Part shown: one piece after another, positions 51,895 to 61,048 of the stretch | Layout: the number at the start of each line of letters is the position of its first letter | How positions within the stretch are numbered: position 1 is the stretch's first letter | DNA from: Bog-473 sp036502025 | GTDB taxonomy: Bacteria > Actinomycetota > Acidimicrobiia > Acidimicrobiales > RAAP-2 | Assembly: GCA_036502025.1 (NCBI GenBank) | Contig: DASXZJ010000003.1 | Coordinates: 3,986 to 67,985 of the forward strand | Direction: 5' to 3' | DNA length: 64,000 nt | The notes under the pieces: model-generated | The model's input: only the letters and a program-made list of their open reading frames with translations | What the model was told of the DNA's origin: nothing | Database searches by the model: none | Translations under genes and position numbers: made by a program

Positions 51895-52522
51895 GCCCTC
51901 CCCGACGCTGGCCGAGCTGCGCCCGCCGGCGGATGACGCCGAGCTCCCGGTCCACCGGCGCACCATCGACATGTCCGTGTTCGGGCGGGGCGACCACCTG
52001 GTGGTGCTCGGCACCCTGCACGACCAGCGGCCCTGGGCCTCGGGTGAGCTCGGCCCGAGAGATCTGCACCACATGGAACTGGGGATCGTGGTCCGCCGTG
52101 ACGACCTGGTCATCGTCGACGCGGCGGCCTCCATGGGGACCTACCCGCACGCCGAGTGCCCCAGCATCGAGGGCGCCTTCTCCGACCTGATCGGCCTGTC
52201 GGTCTCCCGGGGGTACAGCAACGCGGTCCAGGCGCGCTTCGGGCGCGAGCGCGGCTGCAGCCACATCGAGTTCCTGGCCCGTGCCCTCGGCCCCGTCGTC
52301 ATCCAGGCCCTCACCTCGTCCGCCGCCTACCGCGTCGAGCACGGTGACGGCGAGGAGGCATTCGGCGAGGGCGGCCTTTCGTGGTTGAACAACACCTGTC
52401 ACCTCTGGGCCGAGGGTGGCATCGGCGCCCAGAAGGTGGCGACCGGCTGGCGGCCGGGCCAGGCCGAGTACCCGGCCCCCTCGCTCGTCCAGATCCGTCG
52501 CCGGCTGACCCAGAACACCTAG
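51887..52522 (+). CDS. DUF2889 family protein
   Basis: A 211-residue soluble protein. It opens with HRRTIDMSVFGRGDHLVVLG, then TLHDQRPW, continues ELGIVVRRDDLVIVDAAASM, and includes GCSHIEFLARALGPVVIQAL and a C-terminal GWRPGQAEYPAPSL. These phrases fit the DUF2889 family, which is found in Actinobacteria and Proteobacteria without a defined function. GTG 51887 overlaps the phosphatase stop by eight bases, so it is the last gene of the six-gene operon. Confidence 0.85.
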   Translation: MPEPSPTLAELRPPADDAELPVHRRTIDMSVFGRGDHLVVLGTLHDQRPWASGELGPRDLHHMELGIVVRRDDLVIVDAAASMGTYPHAECPSIEGAFSDLIGLSVSRGYSNAVQARFGRERGCSHIEFLARALGPVVIQALTSSAAYRVEHGDGEEAFGEGGLSWLNNTCHLWAEGGIGAQKVATGWRPGQAEYPAPSLVQIRRRLTQNT

Positions 52523-52579
52523 CTCGCCGGGTCGGCTCCGGTATGGTTCCGGCGGGGGCTGAGCAGCTGGGGTGACGAC

Positions 52580-54205
52580 ATGGCGATGAGGCGGCGGGCA
52601 GGTCTCTGGCGCGGGGTGGCTCCTATGGCCGCCGCTCTGCTGGTGGGCAGCACGTTGGTGGTCGGCGCGACGACGGTGGCGACGACGGGCGCCGCGGCCA
52701 GCAGCTCGAGCGTGCTGCTGGTGGGCACCTTTCACGGCCGGGCGGGCCAGTACCGCACCATCCAGGCTGCGGTGAACGCGGCGCATCCGGGCGACTACAT
52801 CCTGGTCGCCCCGGGCGACTACCACGAGAGCGACGACGCCCACGGTGTGACCAGGAGCGATCTGGGGGACGGTGACCACGGGGGGCTGGTGATCAGGACC
52901 TCCGATCTGCACATCATCGGCATGAACCGCGACACGGTCATCGTCGACGGCACCAAGGCCGGCGCGCCCACCCCGTGCAGCGCGGCGCCGCAGTACCAGA
53001 ACTACGGACCGGTGGTGAAGGGCAAGGCGCAGGGTCGCAACGGCATCGTGATCTGGAAGGCCAGCCACGTCAGCATCGAGAACCTGACCGCCTGCAACTT
53101 CTTGGACGGTCCCGGCGACTCGGGCAACGAGATCTGGTGGAACGGCGGCGACAATTCCGGAAAGATCGGCCTGACCGGTTACACGGGCAACTACCTGACC
53201 GGCACCTCGACCTTCTTCGGCACCGAGGACACCGCCGCCTCCTACGGCATCTTTTCCTCCAACTCGGCCGGGCCGGCGGGGTGGGACCAGATCTACGGCA
53301 GCAACATGAACGACTCGGGCATGTACGTCGGCGCCTGCCATCAGGTGTGCGACGTCACCATCAACCACGCCTGGATGGAGAACAACGCGCTGGGCTACTC
53401 GGGCACCAACTCGGGCGGGGCGATCGTCATCGAGAACTCGCAGTTCGACAACAATGAGGACGGGGTCGACACCAACACGCAGATCGGCGGCGACCCGCCG
53501 GCGCCGCAGAACGGCGACTGCCCGGGCCAGGCGATCAGCCCGATCACCCACACCCGCTCGTGCTGGGTCTTCATCGACAACGACGTGCACGACAACAACA
53601 ATCCCAACGCTCCCGAGGCGGGTTCGGCGGCCGCCGGCCCGATCGGCACCGGCATGACCGTTTCGGGCGCCCGCAACGTGACCATCAAGGACAACAACTT
53701 CTCCAACAACGGCGCCTGGGGCGTTCTCTTCGTGCCCTACCCCGACAGCGGCAAGCCCTCGGCGGGGCAGACCTGCAAGGGCACGGGCGGGTTCGAGACC
53801 AAGGGCTTCGGCTGCGTCTACGACCCCGAAGGCGACGCCCTGCTGCAGAACACGTTCACCAACGACGGCTTCTTCGGGAACCCCGACAACGTGGACTTCG
53901 GGCAGATCACCCTCGACGCCGGCATTCCGAGCAACTGCTACGCCGGCAACCGCGCCCCGCTGGGTAGCGCGCCGCCCGACCTGGAGGCCACCCAGCCCGT
54001 CTGCGGCAAGACCACCACCGCGGCCAACACCGGCGGCGCGCTGCTGGGCCAGGTGCTCTGTGACACCGGGTTCGGCACCTGCCCGGCGGGCGCCAAGTAC
54101 CCCCCGGCCACCGGGGTCCAGCTCGAGCGGTTCCCGCAGGGCCTGCCCACCATGCCCGATCCCTGCCGCGGCGTGCCGGCCAACGCGTGGTGCTCCAGCC
54201 AGTGA
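52580..54205 (+). CDS. Secreted right-handed beta-helix protein
   Basis: A 541-residue exported protein. A signal segment is at ~12-40 (MAAALLVGSTLVVGATTVAT). The mature part starts GRAGQYRTIQAAVNAAHPGD, followed by YILVAPGDY. That is the usual opening of NosD/pectate-lyase-type beta-helix proteins, and it continues with repeated strand-turn units: HIIGMNRDTVIVDG, VSIENLTACNF, VTINHAWMENNALG, IVIENSQFDNNEDGVDTN, VFIDNDVHDNNN, VTIKDNNFSNNGAWGVLF. No lyase catalytic residues are evident. Asn/Asp ladders suggest calcium or carbohydrate contacts. It is not adjacent to a nos operon; a cell-surface polysaccharide-binding or hydrolysing role is inference. Confidence 0.85.
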   Translation: MAMRRRAGLWRGVAPMAAALLVGSTLVVGATTVATTGAAASSSSVLLVGTFHGRAGQYRTIQAAVNAAHPGDYILVAPGDYHESDDAHGVTRSDLGDGDHGGLVIRTSDLHIIGMNRDTVIVDGTKAGAPTPCSAAPQYQNYGPVVKGKAQGRNGIVIWKASHVSIENLTACNFLDGPGDSGNEIWWNGGDNSGKIGLTGYTGNYLTGTSTFFGTEDTAASYGIFSSNSAGPAGWDQIYGSNMNDSGMYVGACHQVCDVTINHAWMENNALGYSGTNSGGAIVIENSQFDNNEDGVDTNTQIGGDPPAPQNGDCPGQAISPITHTRSCWVFIDNDVHDNNNPNAPEAGSAAAGPIGTGMTVSGARNVTIKDNNFSNNGAWGVLFVPYPDSGKPSAGQTCKGTGGFETKGFGCVYDPEGDALLQNTFTNDGFFGNPDNVDFGQITLDAGIPSNCYAGNRAPLGSAPPDLEATQPVCGKTTTAANTGGALLGQVLCDTGFGTCPAGAKYPPATGVQLERFPQGLPTMPDPCRGVPANAWCSSQ

Positions 54206-54252
54206 GGCCCACCCTCTGACCGGCACCGCCTCGAGCCGGGCCGGGGACCGGG

Positions 54253-55902
54253 TTAATTGACGACGCGGCCCCCCTCGAGGGTGACGGTGGTGGCGCACCG
54301 CGCCGCTTCGGCCGCACGGTGGGTGATGAGCAGCACGCTGCGCTCACCGGCGGCGGCCATGACATCGTCGAGCAGCTGATCGGCCAGGGCCACCTCGAGC
54401 CCGCTGGTCGGCTCGTCCAGGACCAGGACCCTTCCGCCGGCCAGCAGGGCCCGGGCGACCGCCAGCCGCCGCCGCTCACCGCCCGAGATCGACACGCCCT
54501 CGTTGCCGACCGGCGTATCGAGCCCGGCGGGCAAGGCGTCGACCCAGTCACTGAGCTGGGCTGCCGCCAGCGCGGCGGCGACCTCGGCCTCGGAGGCCTC
54601 GGGCCGACCGAGCGTCACGTTGGAGCGCAGGGTGCCGGTGAAGAGCTGGGCCCGCTGGTCCACCAGGGCGCAGGCGGCACGGACGTCGGCCTGGGCCAGC
54701 TGCTCGGCCGGGGTGCCACCCAGCGTCAGCGCCCCGGCCTCGAGTGGCCAGAAGCGCAGCAGGGCCGTGACGAGGCTCGACTTGCCGGCCCCGCTCGAGC
54801 CGGTGACCGCCACCGTGTCCCCGGGGGGGACCCCCAGGGTGACCGAGTCGAGCGCGCGGGGGAGCCGGGCCGCGTAGCGCAGGGAGGCGTGGCGGAACGA
54901 CACCTCGGGGACGCCGTCGGGGAAGGGCGCTGTCACGGCGGGATCGAGCAGCGGGACCGGTACGGCGTCGAGGGCGAACAGGCGGCGGGCGGCCGCGGCG
55001 GCGGCCATGGCGCGCCCGACCGCCAGCGTCACGCCGGGGATCGGCTCGAAGGTGGCCAGGGCGGCCAGCGGCAGCACCGCCACCATGACGGGGTCGAGGT
55101 GGTGGGCGTGCACGGCGTCGACGGCGACGGCCAGCACGGCGGCCACGGCGAGGCCCGAGCAGAGCGAGATGAGCAGGGAGGCCGCCGCGGCTGACCGCGC
55201 CTCGGCCCGGGCCAGCGCGTCGGACCGTCCCTGGAGCGCCTCAATGCGGGCCAGCGCGGCGGCGTCGGCCCCGAACGCCAGGAGGTCGGGCGCGCCGTGG
55301 ATGGCGTCGACCACCTGGGCCGAGAGGGCGCCCGCCAGCGCGGCGGCCTCGTCGTGCCTGCCGCGCCGCCCGGCGATGAGCGGGGGCACCGTGCCGGCGA
55401 TCACCAGCGGTACGCCGAGCGCCAACGCGGCGGCCGGCAGCTCCAAGCCGACCCCGACCAGTCCCAGGGCGGCGGCGCCGGCGGCGATGGCCAGCGGGAT
55501 GAGGGTGCGCAGGTAGAGGTCCTGCAGGGTCTCGACGTCGTCGATGGCGCGGGAGAGGAGGTCCCCGCTCCGCCAGCCCGCCAGCGCGGCCGGGACGCGC
55601 GGGGTGAGACAGTCGTAGAGCCAGACCCGCCACCGGGCCAGCGCCCGCAAAGCAGCGTCGTGGCCGACCAGCCGCTCGGCGTAGCGCAGCGGGCCCCGCA
55701 GGAAGGCCAGGACCTCCACCGCGGCCAGGATGCCGACCAGGGAGTCGAGTCCCGGCCGGAGGGCCGCCCGGCCGACGACGTAGCCCGAGCCGGCGAGCAG
55801 CCCGATGGTGGCGGCGGCCGAGGCCAACCCGAGCAGCCCGGCCAGGGCCAACCGCCCGTAGGGGGTGCCCGGTTCGGAGAGCACGCGACGCAGCGGTCGC
55901 AT
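54253..55902 (-). CDS. cydC: ABC transporter CydC-type (fused permease/ATPase)
   Basis: A 549-residue inner-membrane half transporter. About six membrane segments lie in residues 1-300, then an ABC ATPase with VTGSSGAGKSSLVTALL (Walker A), SISGGERRRLAVARALL (signature) and VLVLDEPTSG (Walker B), plus the VLLITHRAAEA switch His. CydDC exports thiols such as cysteine or glutathione to the periplasm and is needed to assemble cytochrome bd. ATG 55902 overlaps the cydD stop. Unlike many actinobacteria, no cydAB is adjacent. Confidence 0.9.
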   Translation of the reverse strand: MRPLRRVLSEPGTPYGRLALAGLLGLASAAATIGLLAGSGYVVGRAALRPGLDSLVGILAAVEVLAFLRGPLRYAERLVGHDAALRALARWRVWLYDCLTPRVPAALAGWRSGDLLSRAIDDVETLQDLYLRTLIPLAIAAGAAALGLVGVGLELPAAALALGVPLVIAGTVPPLIAGRRGRHDEAAALAGALSAQVVDAIHGAPDLLAFGADAAALARIEALQGRSDALARAEARSAAAASLLISLCSGLAVAAVLAVAVDAVHAHHLDPVMVAVLPLAALATFEPIPGVTLAVGRAMAAAAAARRLFALDAVPVPLLDPAVTAPFPDGVPEVSFRHASLRYAARLPRALDSVTLGVPPGDTVAVTGSSGAGKSSLVTALLRFWPLEAGALTLGGTPAEQLAQADVRAACALVDQRAQLFTGTLRSNVTLGRPEASEAEVAAALAAAQLSDWVDALPAGLDTPVGNEGVSISGGERRRLAVARALLAGGRVLVLDEPTSGLEVALADQLLDDVMAAAGERSVLLITHRAAEAARCATTVTLEGGRVVN

Positions 55903-57590
55903 CAGTGGGCCACCGTCGGCTGCCTCGCGGTGACGTCGAGTACGGCGTCGAAGTGGTCCAGCAGCACCGGCTCGTGGGCCGCCACGATAACGGTGCGCCC
56001 GGCCAGCCAGGGCCCGATGGCCGCGGCGAGACGGGCGGCGGTGGGCGGGTCGAGGGAGGCGGTGGGCTCGTCGAGCAGGAGGATGGGGGCCGGGCACAGC
56101 AGCGCACGGGCCAGCGCAACCCGCTGCCGCTCGCCGGCGCTGAGGGTGAGGCCGTCGGCACCGAGGGAGGTGCCCACCCCGTCGGGGAGGTGGGCGATCA
56201 GGGTGCCGAGCCCCACCGCCTCGCAGAGCTCCGCCACCTCGTCGTTGGTGGCGTCGGGTGCACCCAGCCGCACGTTGTCGGCCAGCGAGGCGGTGAAGAG
56301 GTAGGGGCGTTGGGGGAGCCAGGAGAAGTGGGCGCGCCAGTCGGCCATGGCGCCGTCGGACGGGCCCACCCCGGCCACGGTCAGCGTGCCCGCGGTCGGG
56401 TGCACGAAGCCCAGCAGCGCGGCGAGGACCGTCGACTTCCCCGAGCCCGACGGCCCGACCAGCGCGAAGCGAGCTCCGGGCCCGGCCTCGAGGGAGAACT
56501 CGGAAAGGGCCGGATCGCGGCGACCCTCGTAGTCGACCCGGAGGCGCGCGATGCGCAACGCTCCCGGCGCCGGGCGCGGTGCCGAAGACGCGTCGTCGCT
56601 CGTCCCGGCCTCGGGGCGTCCGAGGATATTGAGCACGCGGTCGGCCGCCGCCTGGCCCTCGGTGCTGGCGTGGAACTCGGCGCCGGCGCGGCGCAGCGGC
56701 ACGAAGATCTCCGGAGCGACCAGCAGCACCGCCATGGCGGTCTGCAGGCTGAGCTCACCCCAGAGCAGCCGGAGCCCGAGGACCATGGCCACGAAGCCGA
56801 CCCCGAACCCGGCGATCAGGTCCATGGACAGCGCGGAGACGAACGCCACCCGCAGCGTGCGCATGGTGGCCACCCGCACCCCTTCGGTCGACTCGGCCAC
56901 CTCGCGCCGCCCCTGGGCGTCCCGCCCGAAGGCCCGCAAGGTGGGGAGCCCTTCGATGAGTTGGAGGAAACGACCGGCCAGGGAGCCGAGCCGGCGCCAC
57001 TGCCGCTCGGTGCGCCGGTTCGCCTCGCGGCCGAAGTAGGTCATGGTGAGGGGCACGGCGAGCACCAGCGCCACCACGACGACCAGCGAGAGCCAGTCCT
57101 GGGTGGCCACCCAGACCAGCAGTATCAGCGGCACCACCGCCGCCATGGCCGCCTGGGGCAGGTAGCGGGCGAAGTAGGTGTGCAGTGAGCGCAGTCCCCG
57201 GGTGGCGGTGAGCGAGAGCTCCCCCGGGCGCTCCCCGGCGAGCCAACCCGGTCCGAGCGTCAGGGCCCGGCGTAAAAGTTGCCCTTGCAGCGTGGACACC
57301 ACCGCCTCGGCCGTGCGGTGGGCCGAGAGCTCGCCGAGGAAGGTGAGGACGGCGCGGGCGGCCGTGGCCAGCACCAGGGCGACCAGCTCGGGCACCACCG
57401 TGCGCAGTGCCACGTGGTGCAGGAGGGAGCGGTCGACCGCCGTGGCCAGGGCGACGGCCTGGACCACGACGGCCACCGCGCTGAGCGCGGCGATCGCCAG
57501 GGCCCGCAAGGTGGCCGGCCGTACCGAGGGCAGGCGGGCCGCCAGCTCGGGCTGGATGAGCCGGGGTCGGTTCGAGCGGGGTGGGTTCAC
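55902..57590 (-). CDS. cydD: ABC transporter CydD-type (fused permease/ATPase)
   Basis: A 562-residue half transporter that pairs with CydC. The CydD-type intracellular loop reads PLTMTYFGREANRRTERQWR, then RLGSLAGRFLQLIEGLPTLR and AFGRD, a strong hallmark. The ATPase has LVGPSGSGKSTVLAALLG, TLSAGERQRVALARALL and ILLLDEPTASLD. ATG 57590 overlaps the thiolase stop by four bases, so cydDC are translationally coupled to a thiolase-like gene. Confidence 0.92.
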   Translation of the reverse strand: MNPPRSNRPRLIQPELAARLPSVRPATLRALAIAALSAVAVVVQAVALATAVDRSLLHHVALRTVVPELVALVLATAARAVLTFLGELSAHRTAEAVVSTLQGQLLRRALTLGPGWLAGERPGELSLTATRGLRSLHTYFARYLPQAAMAAVVPLILLVWVATQDWLSLVVVVALVLAVPLTMTYFGREANRRTERQWRRLGSLAGRFLQLIEGLPTLRAFGRDAQGRREVAESTEGVRVATMRTLRVAFVSALSMDLIAGFGVGFVAMVLGLRLLWGELSLQTAMAVLLVAPEIFVPLRRAGAEFHASTEGQAAADRVLNILGRPEAGTSDDASSAPRPAPGALRIARLRVDYEGRRDPALSEFSLEAGPGARFALVGPSGSGKSTVLAALLGFVHPTAGTLTVAGVGPSDGAMADWRAHFSWLPQRPYLFTASLADNVRLGAPDATNDEVAELCEAVGLGTLIAHLPDGVGTSLGADGLTLSAGERQRVALARALLCPAPILLLDEPTASLDPPTAARLAAAIGPWLAGRTVIVAAHEPVLLDHFDAVLDVTARQPTVAH

Positions 57591-59056
57591 GGGGTGAAGG
57601 AGGTGCTCTGGAGATGGACGGTCTGCCCGATCGGGCTCTCGCCGAGCGCGGCCCGGGCAAACGACTCATCTTCGCAGGCGGCGGCGGCGCGACTCCCATC
57701 GGCCCGGTCGGCCACGATGGCCGTCCGGGCCGGGCGCAGCCGATCGTCGGCGTCGTAGGTCACGGTGTAGGAGACCACGGTGGCGGGGCCGGCGGCGAGC
57801 TCGGGTGTCGCCACCGCCCGTGTCGCCGTGGCGGCCGCGGCGTCGGCATCCAGGTCCGCCAGCAGCGCACGCTGCGCCGATGGTGGCGGGGTGCACGACC
57901 AGACGGCCAGTCCCGGCTTGGACAACATGCCCGACACGGTGCTGACCAGGCCCAGCTGGCCGGGCTCGGCCCGCAGCCGGGGCACGACGGCCGCGGTGGC
58001 TTGGAGCACGTAATTGTTGAAGGGCCCGCCGGCGAACGTCATGCCACCGGTGAGCGTCGGGGTGGCATCCACATCGAGCTGCAGGGAGCGCTGTTGTACC
58101 CGGACGGCGGCGGGAAAACATGAGTAGACCTCGGCGATCTCGATCTCGCGCAGCGGGACGCCGAGATGCGCGGCGGCGGCACGCCCGAGCACCTGCATGG
58201 CCGGCCACTCGAAGAGGTTGGCCCTGGCCGTCAAGGTGATGGCCTGCGACGCGTGCAGCGCCACCCGGGGGAAGACCCAGCGATCCTTGGGCACGCCGGC
58301 GGCGGCGGCCCGACCGGCCGAGCAGAAGAGGAGCGCGGCAGCCTGGTCGACCGTCCATTGGCTGGAATGCCAAAGGTTGTACGGATAGGCCAACGGTCGG
58401 TTCTCTGCCGACGGGGTGGCGATGAACGCCGGCGACCGGGGGGTCGGGAAGGCCGCCCGCGGGTTCCCCCGGGCCACCTGGTTGAAGCGGGCCCACAGCG
58501 CGGCCACTTCGGCCAGATGCGCCTCGGGAGACCGCTGCTCGTGAGCGGCCAGGGCGTTCTCAATGAGGGCGTACTGCTGGACCACCGGCCAGACGATCCC
58601 CGCCGCACTTTCAATAGGGGCGATGAAGTCAGGTGGCCGGGTGATGGTGACATCGGGCGGCTCCGACGTGCCCTCGTCCTCGGCGCCGCCGCGGCGGGCG
58701 TAGGCCCGGGCCTCGCCACCGACCACGAGCGCCACCTCGATGTCACCGCGCCCAATGGCCGCCAGCACCTCGTCGATCATCTCCTGCTGGGACACCCCGA
58801 TCTCGTAGAGGAACGTGCGGGCCGTGGGGGCGCCGATATGCCGCGCCAGGGCACGGGCGGGGTCGGTGTGTGTCCACGTGCCCTGTGGGATGGCGATGCG
58901 TTCGACCGCGCCCAGCAGTGTCGGGGAGCCGGCGTCGGCGGCGGCGGCCACGGTGGCCCGGGCCATCAGTTCGGTGACCGGGCAACTGGAGTCGGCGGTG
59001 CCCACGCCAACCAGCACGGGGGCGCGCCGGGGGAGGGTGTCGGTCGGAGGATGCAC
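57587..59056 (-). CDS. Thiolase-like protein (acetyl-CoA acetyltransferase family, OB-fold end)
   Basis: A 489-residue protein of the thiolase superfamily with the actinobacterial architecture: a degenerate N-terminal thiolase half (VLVGVGTADSSCPVTELMAR), a middle with VVGGEARAYARRGG, IEIAEVYSCFPAAVRVQQ, GGMTFAGGPFNNYVLQATAA and LVSTVSGMLSKPGLAVWS, and a C-terminal OB-fold-like end (VVSYTVTYDADDRLRPARTA). The usual active-site Cys89 of thiolases is not obvious; relatives often lack full catalysis. GTG 59056 is preceded by TAGCAT. Its stop overlaps cydD, making an unusual thiolase-cydDC operon. Confidence 0.85.
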   Translation of the reverse strand: MHPPTDTLPRRAPVLVGVGTADSSCPVTELMARATVAAAADAGSPTLLGAVERIAIPQGTWTHTDPARALARHIGAPTARTFLYEIGVSQQEMIDEVLAAIGRGDIEVALVVGGEARAYARRGGAEDEGTSEPPDVTITRPPDFIAPIESAAGIVWPVVQQYALIENALAAHEQRSPEAHLAEVAALWARFNQVARGNPRAAFPTPRSPAFIATPSAENRPLAYPYNLWHSSQWTVDQAAALLFCSAGRAAAAGVPKDRWVFPRVALHASQAITLTARANLFEWPAMQVLGRAAAAHLGVPLREIEIAEVYSCFPAAVRVQQRSLQLDVDATPTLTGGMTFAGGPFNNYVLQATAAVVPRLRAEPGQLGLVSTVSGMLSKPGLAVWSCTPPPSAQRALLADLDADAAAATATRAVATPELAAGPATVVSYTVTYDADDRLRPARTAIVADRADGSRAAAACEDESFARAALGESPIGQTVHLQSTSFTP

Positions 59057-59064
59057 AAATGGCG

Positions 59065-59074
59065 ATGCTACGGT
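59065..59074. promoter_or_regulatory. Overlapping divergent -10 elements (TAGCAT minus, TACGGT plus)
   Basis: Only 24 bases separate GTG 59056 (minus) and ATG 59081 (plus). TAGCAT on the minus strand (59065-59070) ends eight bases before the thiolase start, and TACGGT on the plus strand (59069-59074) ends six bases before the dienelactone hydrolase start. The two hexamers share two base pairs, so the two promoters probably exclude each other. Confidence 0.5.
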
Positions 59075-59080
59075 CCGAGC

Positions 59081-59914
59081 ATGGCGAAGAGCGATGTGAA
59101 GGAATGGGCCGCCGCGCTGGAGGGCTTCACCAAGGAGAGCTTCGAGGCGGACGGGAAGCGGCGTGACGTCTACCGGGCCGGCAGTGGTCCGGCGGTCATC
59201 GTGATGTCCGAAATGCCCGGCATCACCCCGTTGGTGGCCGAGTTCGGGCGCCGGGTGGTGGCCGCCGGGTGCACTGCCGTCATGCCGCACCTATTCGGTG
59301 ACCCGGGGCGCCCTATTTCGGGCGGCTACGTGGCCAAGTCCTTCGGCCCGGCCTGCGTGTCGCGGGAGTTCGCCGCGTTCGCCCTCAAGAAGACCAGCCC
59401 GATCACGGTGTGGCTGCGCCATCTGGCCAAGGCCGAGCACGAGCGCTGCGGTGGCCCTGGCGTCGGTGCGGTCGGCATGTGCTTCACCGGTGGCTTCGCC
59501 CTGGCCATGATGGTCGACGACATCATGCTGGCGCCGGTGCTCAGCCAGCCATCACAGCCCTTCCCGCTCTCCAAGAAGTTCAAGGCCGATATCGGGATAT
59601 CCGACACCGACCTGGCCAAGGTGAAGGAGCGCACGGCCGAGGGGGCCTGCCTCCTCGGGCTGCGCTTCACCAACGACCCCTTCGTCTTCGCGGAGCGCTT
59701 CGCCACCCTGCGACGCGAGCTGGGCGACGCCTTCATCGCGGTCGAGATCGACTCCGCCCCGGGCAACCCCCACGGCCACCCCAAGCGAGCGCACTCCGTC
59801 CTGACCGAGCACCTGCAGGACCGGGAGGGCACCCCGACCCGCGCCGCGCTGGACCAGACGCTTTCGTTCTTCCGCGAGAAGCTCGGCGTCGGCCCGGGGC
59901 CCGGCCCGGCGTAG
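59081..59914 (+). CDS. Dienelactone hydrolase family protein
   Basis: A 277-residue alpha/beta hydrolase of the dienelactone hydrolase family. The nucleophile elbow is GAVGMCFTGGFAL, with Cys as nucleophile as in DlhA-type enzymes; an acidic residue near VAVEIDSAPGN and the His in NPHGHPKRAHSVL complete a likely triad. Family members hydrolyse lactones in aromatic catabolism, but many act on other esters. ATG 59081 is leaderless from TACGGT. It is divergent from the thiolase-cydDC operon. Confidence 0.88.
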   Translation: MAKSDVKEWAAALEGFTKESFEADGKRRDVYRAGSGPAVIVMSEMPGITPLVAEFGRRVVAAGCTAVMPHLFGDPGRPISGGYVAKSFGPACVSREFAAFALKKTSPITVWLRHLAKAEHERCGGPGVGAVGMCFTGGFALAMMVDDIMLAPVLSQPSQPFPLSKKFKADIGISDTDLAKVKERTAEGACLLGLRFTNDPFVFAERFATLRRELGDAFIAVEIDSAPGNPHGHPKRAHSVLTEHLQDREGTPTRAALDQTLSFFREKLGVGPGPGPA

Positions 59915-59932
59915 CGATGCCACGGGGTCGGT

Positions 59933-60892
59933 TTACGCGGTGGGCGCCGGCACCAGGGCGAAGTGGCCTGCGTGTCCCGGCCCGGCCAGGCCGGCCCCGT
60001 TCCCGCTGGTGGGCGGGTTGAGCGGGGTTCCCTTGGCGTCGAGGCGGAACAGCTCCTGGGCGTAGAAGTACAACGGCTTGCCCTGGTAGGTCAGCTGTCG
60101 GGTGCCGTTGGACCGCTCGATACTGCCGACCGAGCCCTTCGGCAGTCCCGCCGTTGCCGACGCCGGCGCCGAGGTGAGGACCGGTGGCCAGTCGAGGGCA
60201 CAGGTGTCGCGGCAGTTGCTGTGGCGCTTCTGGTCCTTGCTGTAGGTGTAGACGGTGATCGGGCCCGCCGGGCCCATGCCCTGAAACATGCCGGCGGCAA
60301 GCACCGCCTTGCCGTCGGCCAGCGTCTCGGAGGACAGGGGAATCGGTCCGAGGACGGGCAGTCCGTTCTTGGGTGAGACCAGGTACCAGATGCCGTGCCA
60401 CGGGGGCAGGGGAACGACCGTCTCCATGAAGTTGGCACCGGTGAACTGGTCGGGCGCGATGTCGAATAGGTAGAGGAGCTGCCCGGCGTAGGTGACCTGG
60501 TCGCCCCCGATGTCGGCTCGGTGGACCATGCCGAGCAGGTGCTGGTTTACACCCGCACCGGCGACCGGTTTCCCAACGGTGGTCAGGGCGGGCCAGTCGG
60601 CGCTCTTGTCGGTCTCGGGCCCCGTGCACGACAGCATCATGCCCATGATGGACACCGGCGTCGTGGTGCACGCGGCGGCGGTGTTCCGGCTGAACTCGTA
60701 CAGCGAGTAGCCCGTGAACGGCCCGGAGGACGCCACTAGGACCTGTCCGAACGGGCTGGCCTCGGCCGAGATCACGGTCCCCGTGCCGGCGGCCGTGCGC
60801 GCCCTCGCGCTGGCCGCGCCGGCCGGCGACACCACGACGAGGCCGGTGAGGGCGAGCACGACGGCGACCACGAGCAGGGCGCGTTTGACCAT
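59933..60892 (-). CDS. Secreted protein with Yx(F/W/Y)xxD repeats (COG4315-like)
   Basis: A ~319-residue exported protein. The signal segment is LLVVAVVLALTGLVVVSPAG + AASA. The mature part carries COG4315-type units: GYSLYEFSRNT with a later CTTT, GQLLYLFDIAPD, ITVYTYSKDQKRHSNC + RDTCALDWPPVL, the typical C-x3-C...WPP block, and GKPLYFYAQELF. No lipobox Cys is present. The family is widespread in Actinobacteria with unknown role. ATG 60892 gives the best signal peptide; the frame continues upstream to 60961. Confidence 0.85.
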   Translation of the reverse strand: MVKRALLVVAVVLALTGLVVVSPAGAASARARTAAGTGTVISAEASPFGQVLVASSGPFTGYSLYEFSRNTAAACTTTPVSIMGMMLSCTGPETDKSADWPALTTVGKPVAGAGVNQHLLGMVHRADIGGDQVTYAGQLLYLFDIAPDQFTGANFMETVVPLPPWHGIWYLVSPKNGLPVLGPIPLSSETLADGKAVLAAGMFQGMGPAGPITVYTYSKDQKRHSNCRDTCALDWPPVLTSAPASATAGLPKGSVGSIERSNGTRQLTYQGKPLYFYAQELFRLDAKGTPLNPPTSGNGAGLAGPGHAGHFALVPAPTA

Positions 60893-61048
60893 AGGGGCGT
60901 GGGCGCCCGGAGGTGGTGCGGGTGAGCAGCTAGGCAGGGAGATGTCCATGCATCTATTCACGCAAATCGACCGCGGGACAAACAGGGTGGAGCTACCCCG
61001 CCTCCGGGTGGTACCAGTACACCGTGGTGGGTGCTGGTACGCGCGGCG

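Noticed and set aside
51782..54298. Very long minus-strand open frame (838 codons) across phosphatase, DUF2889 and beta-helix genes
   Set aside because: It is antisense to three well-supported genes, has His/Arg/Gly/Val-rich low-complexity composition and no domain. It is a by-product of high third-position GC.
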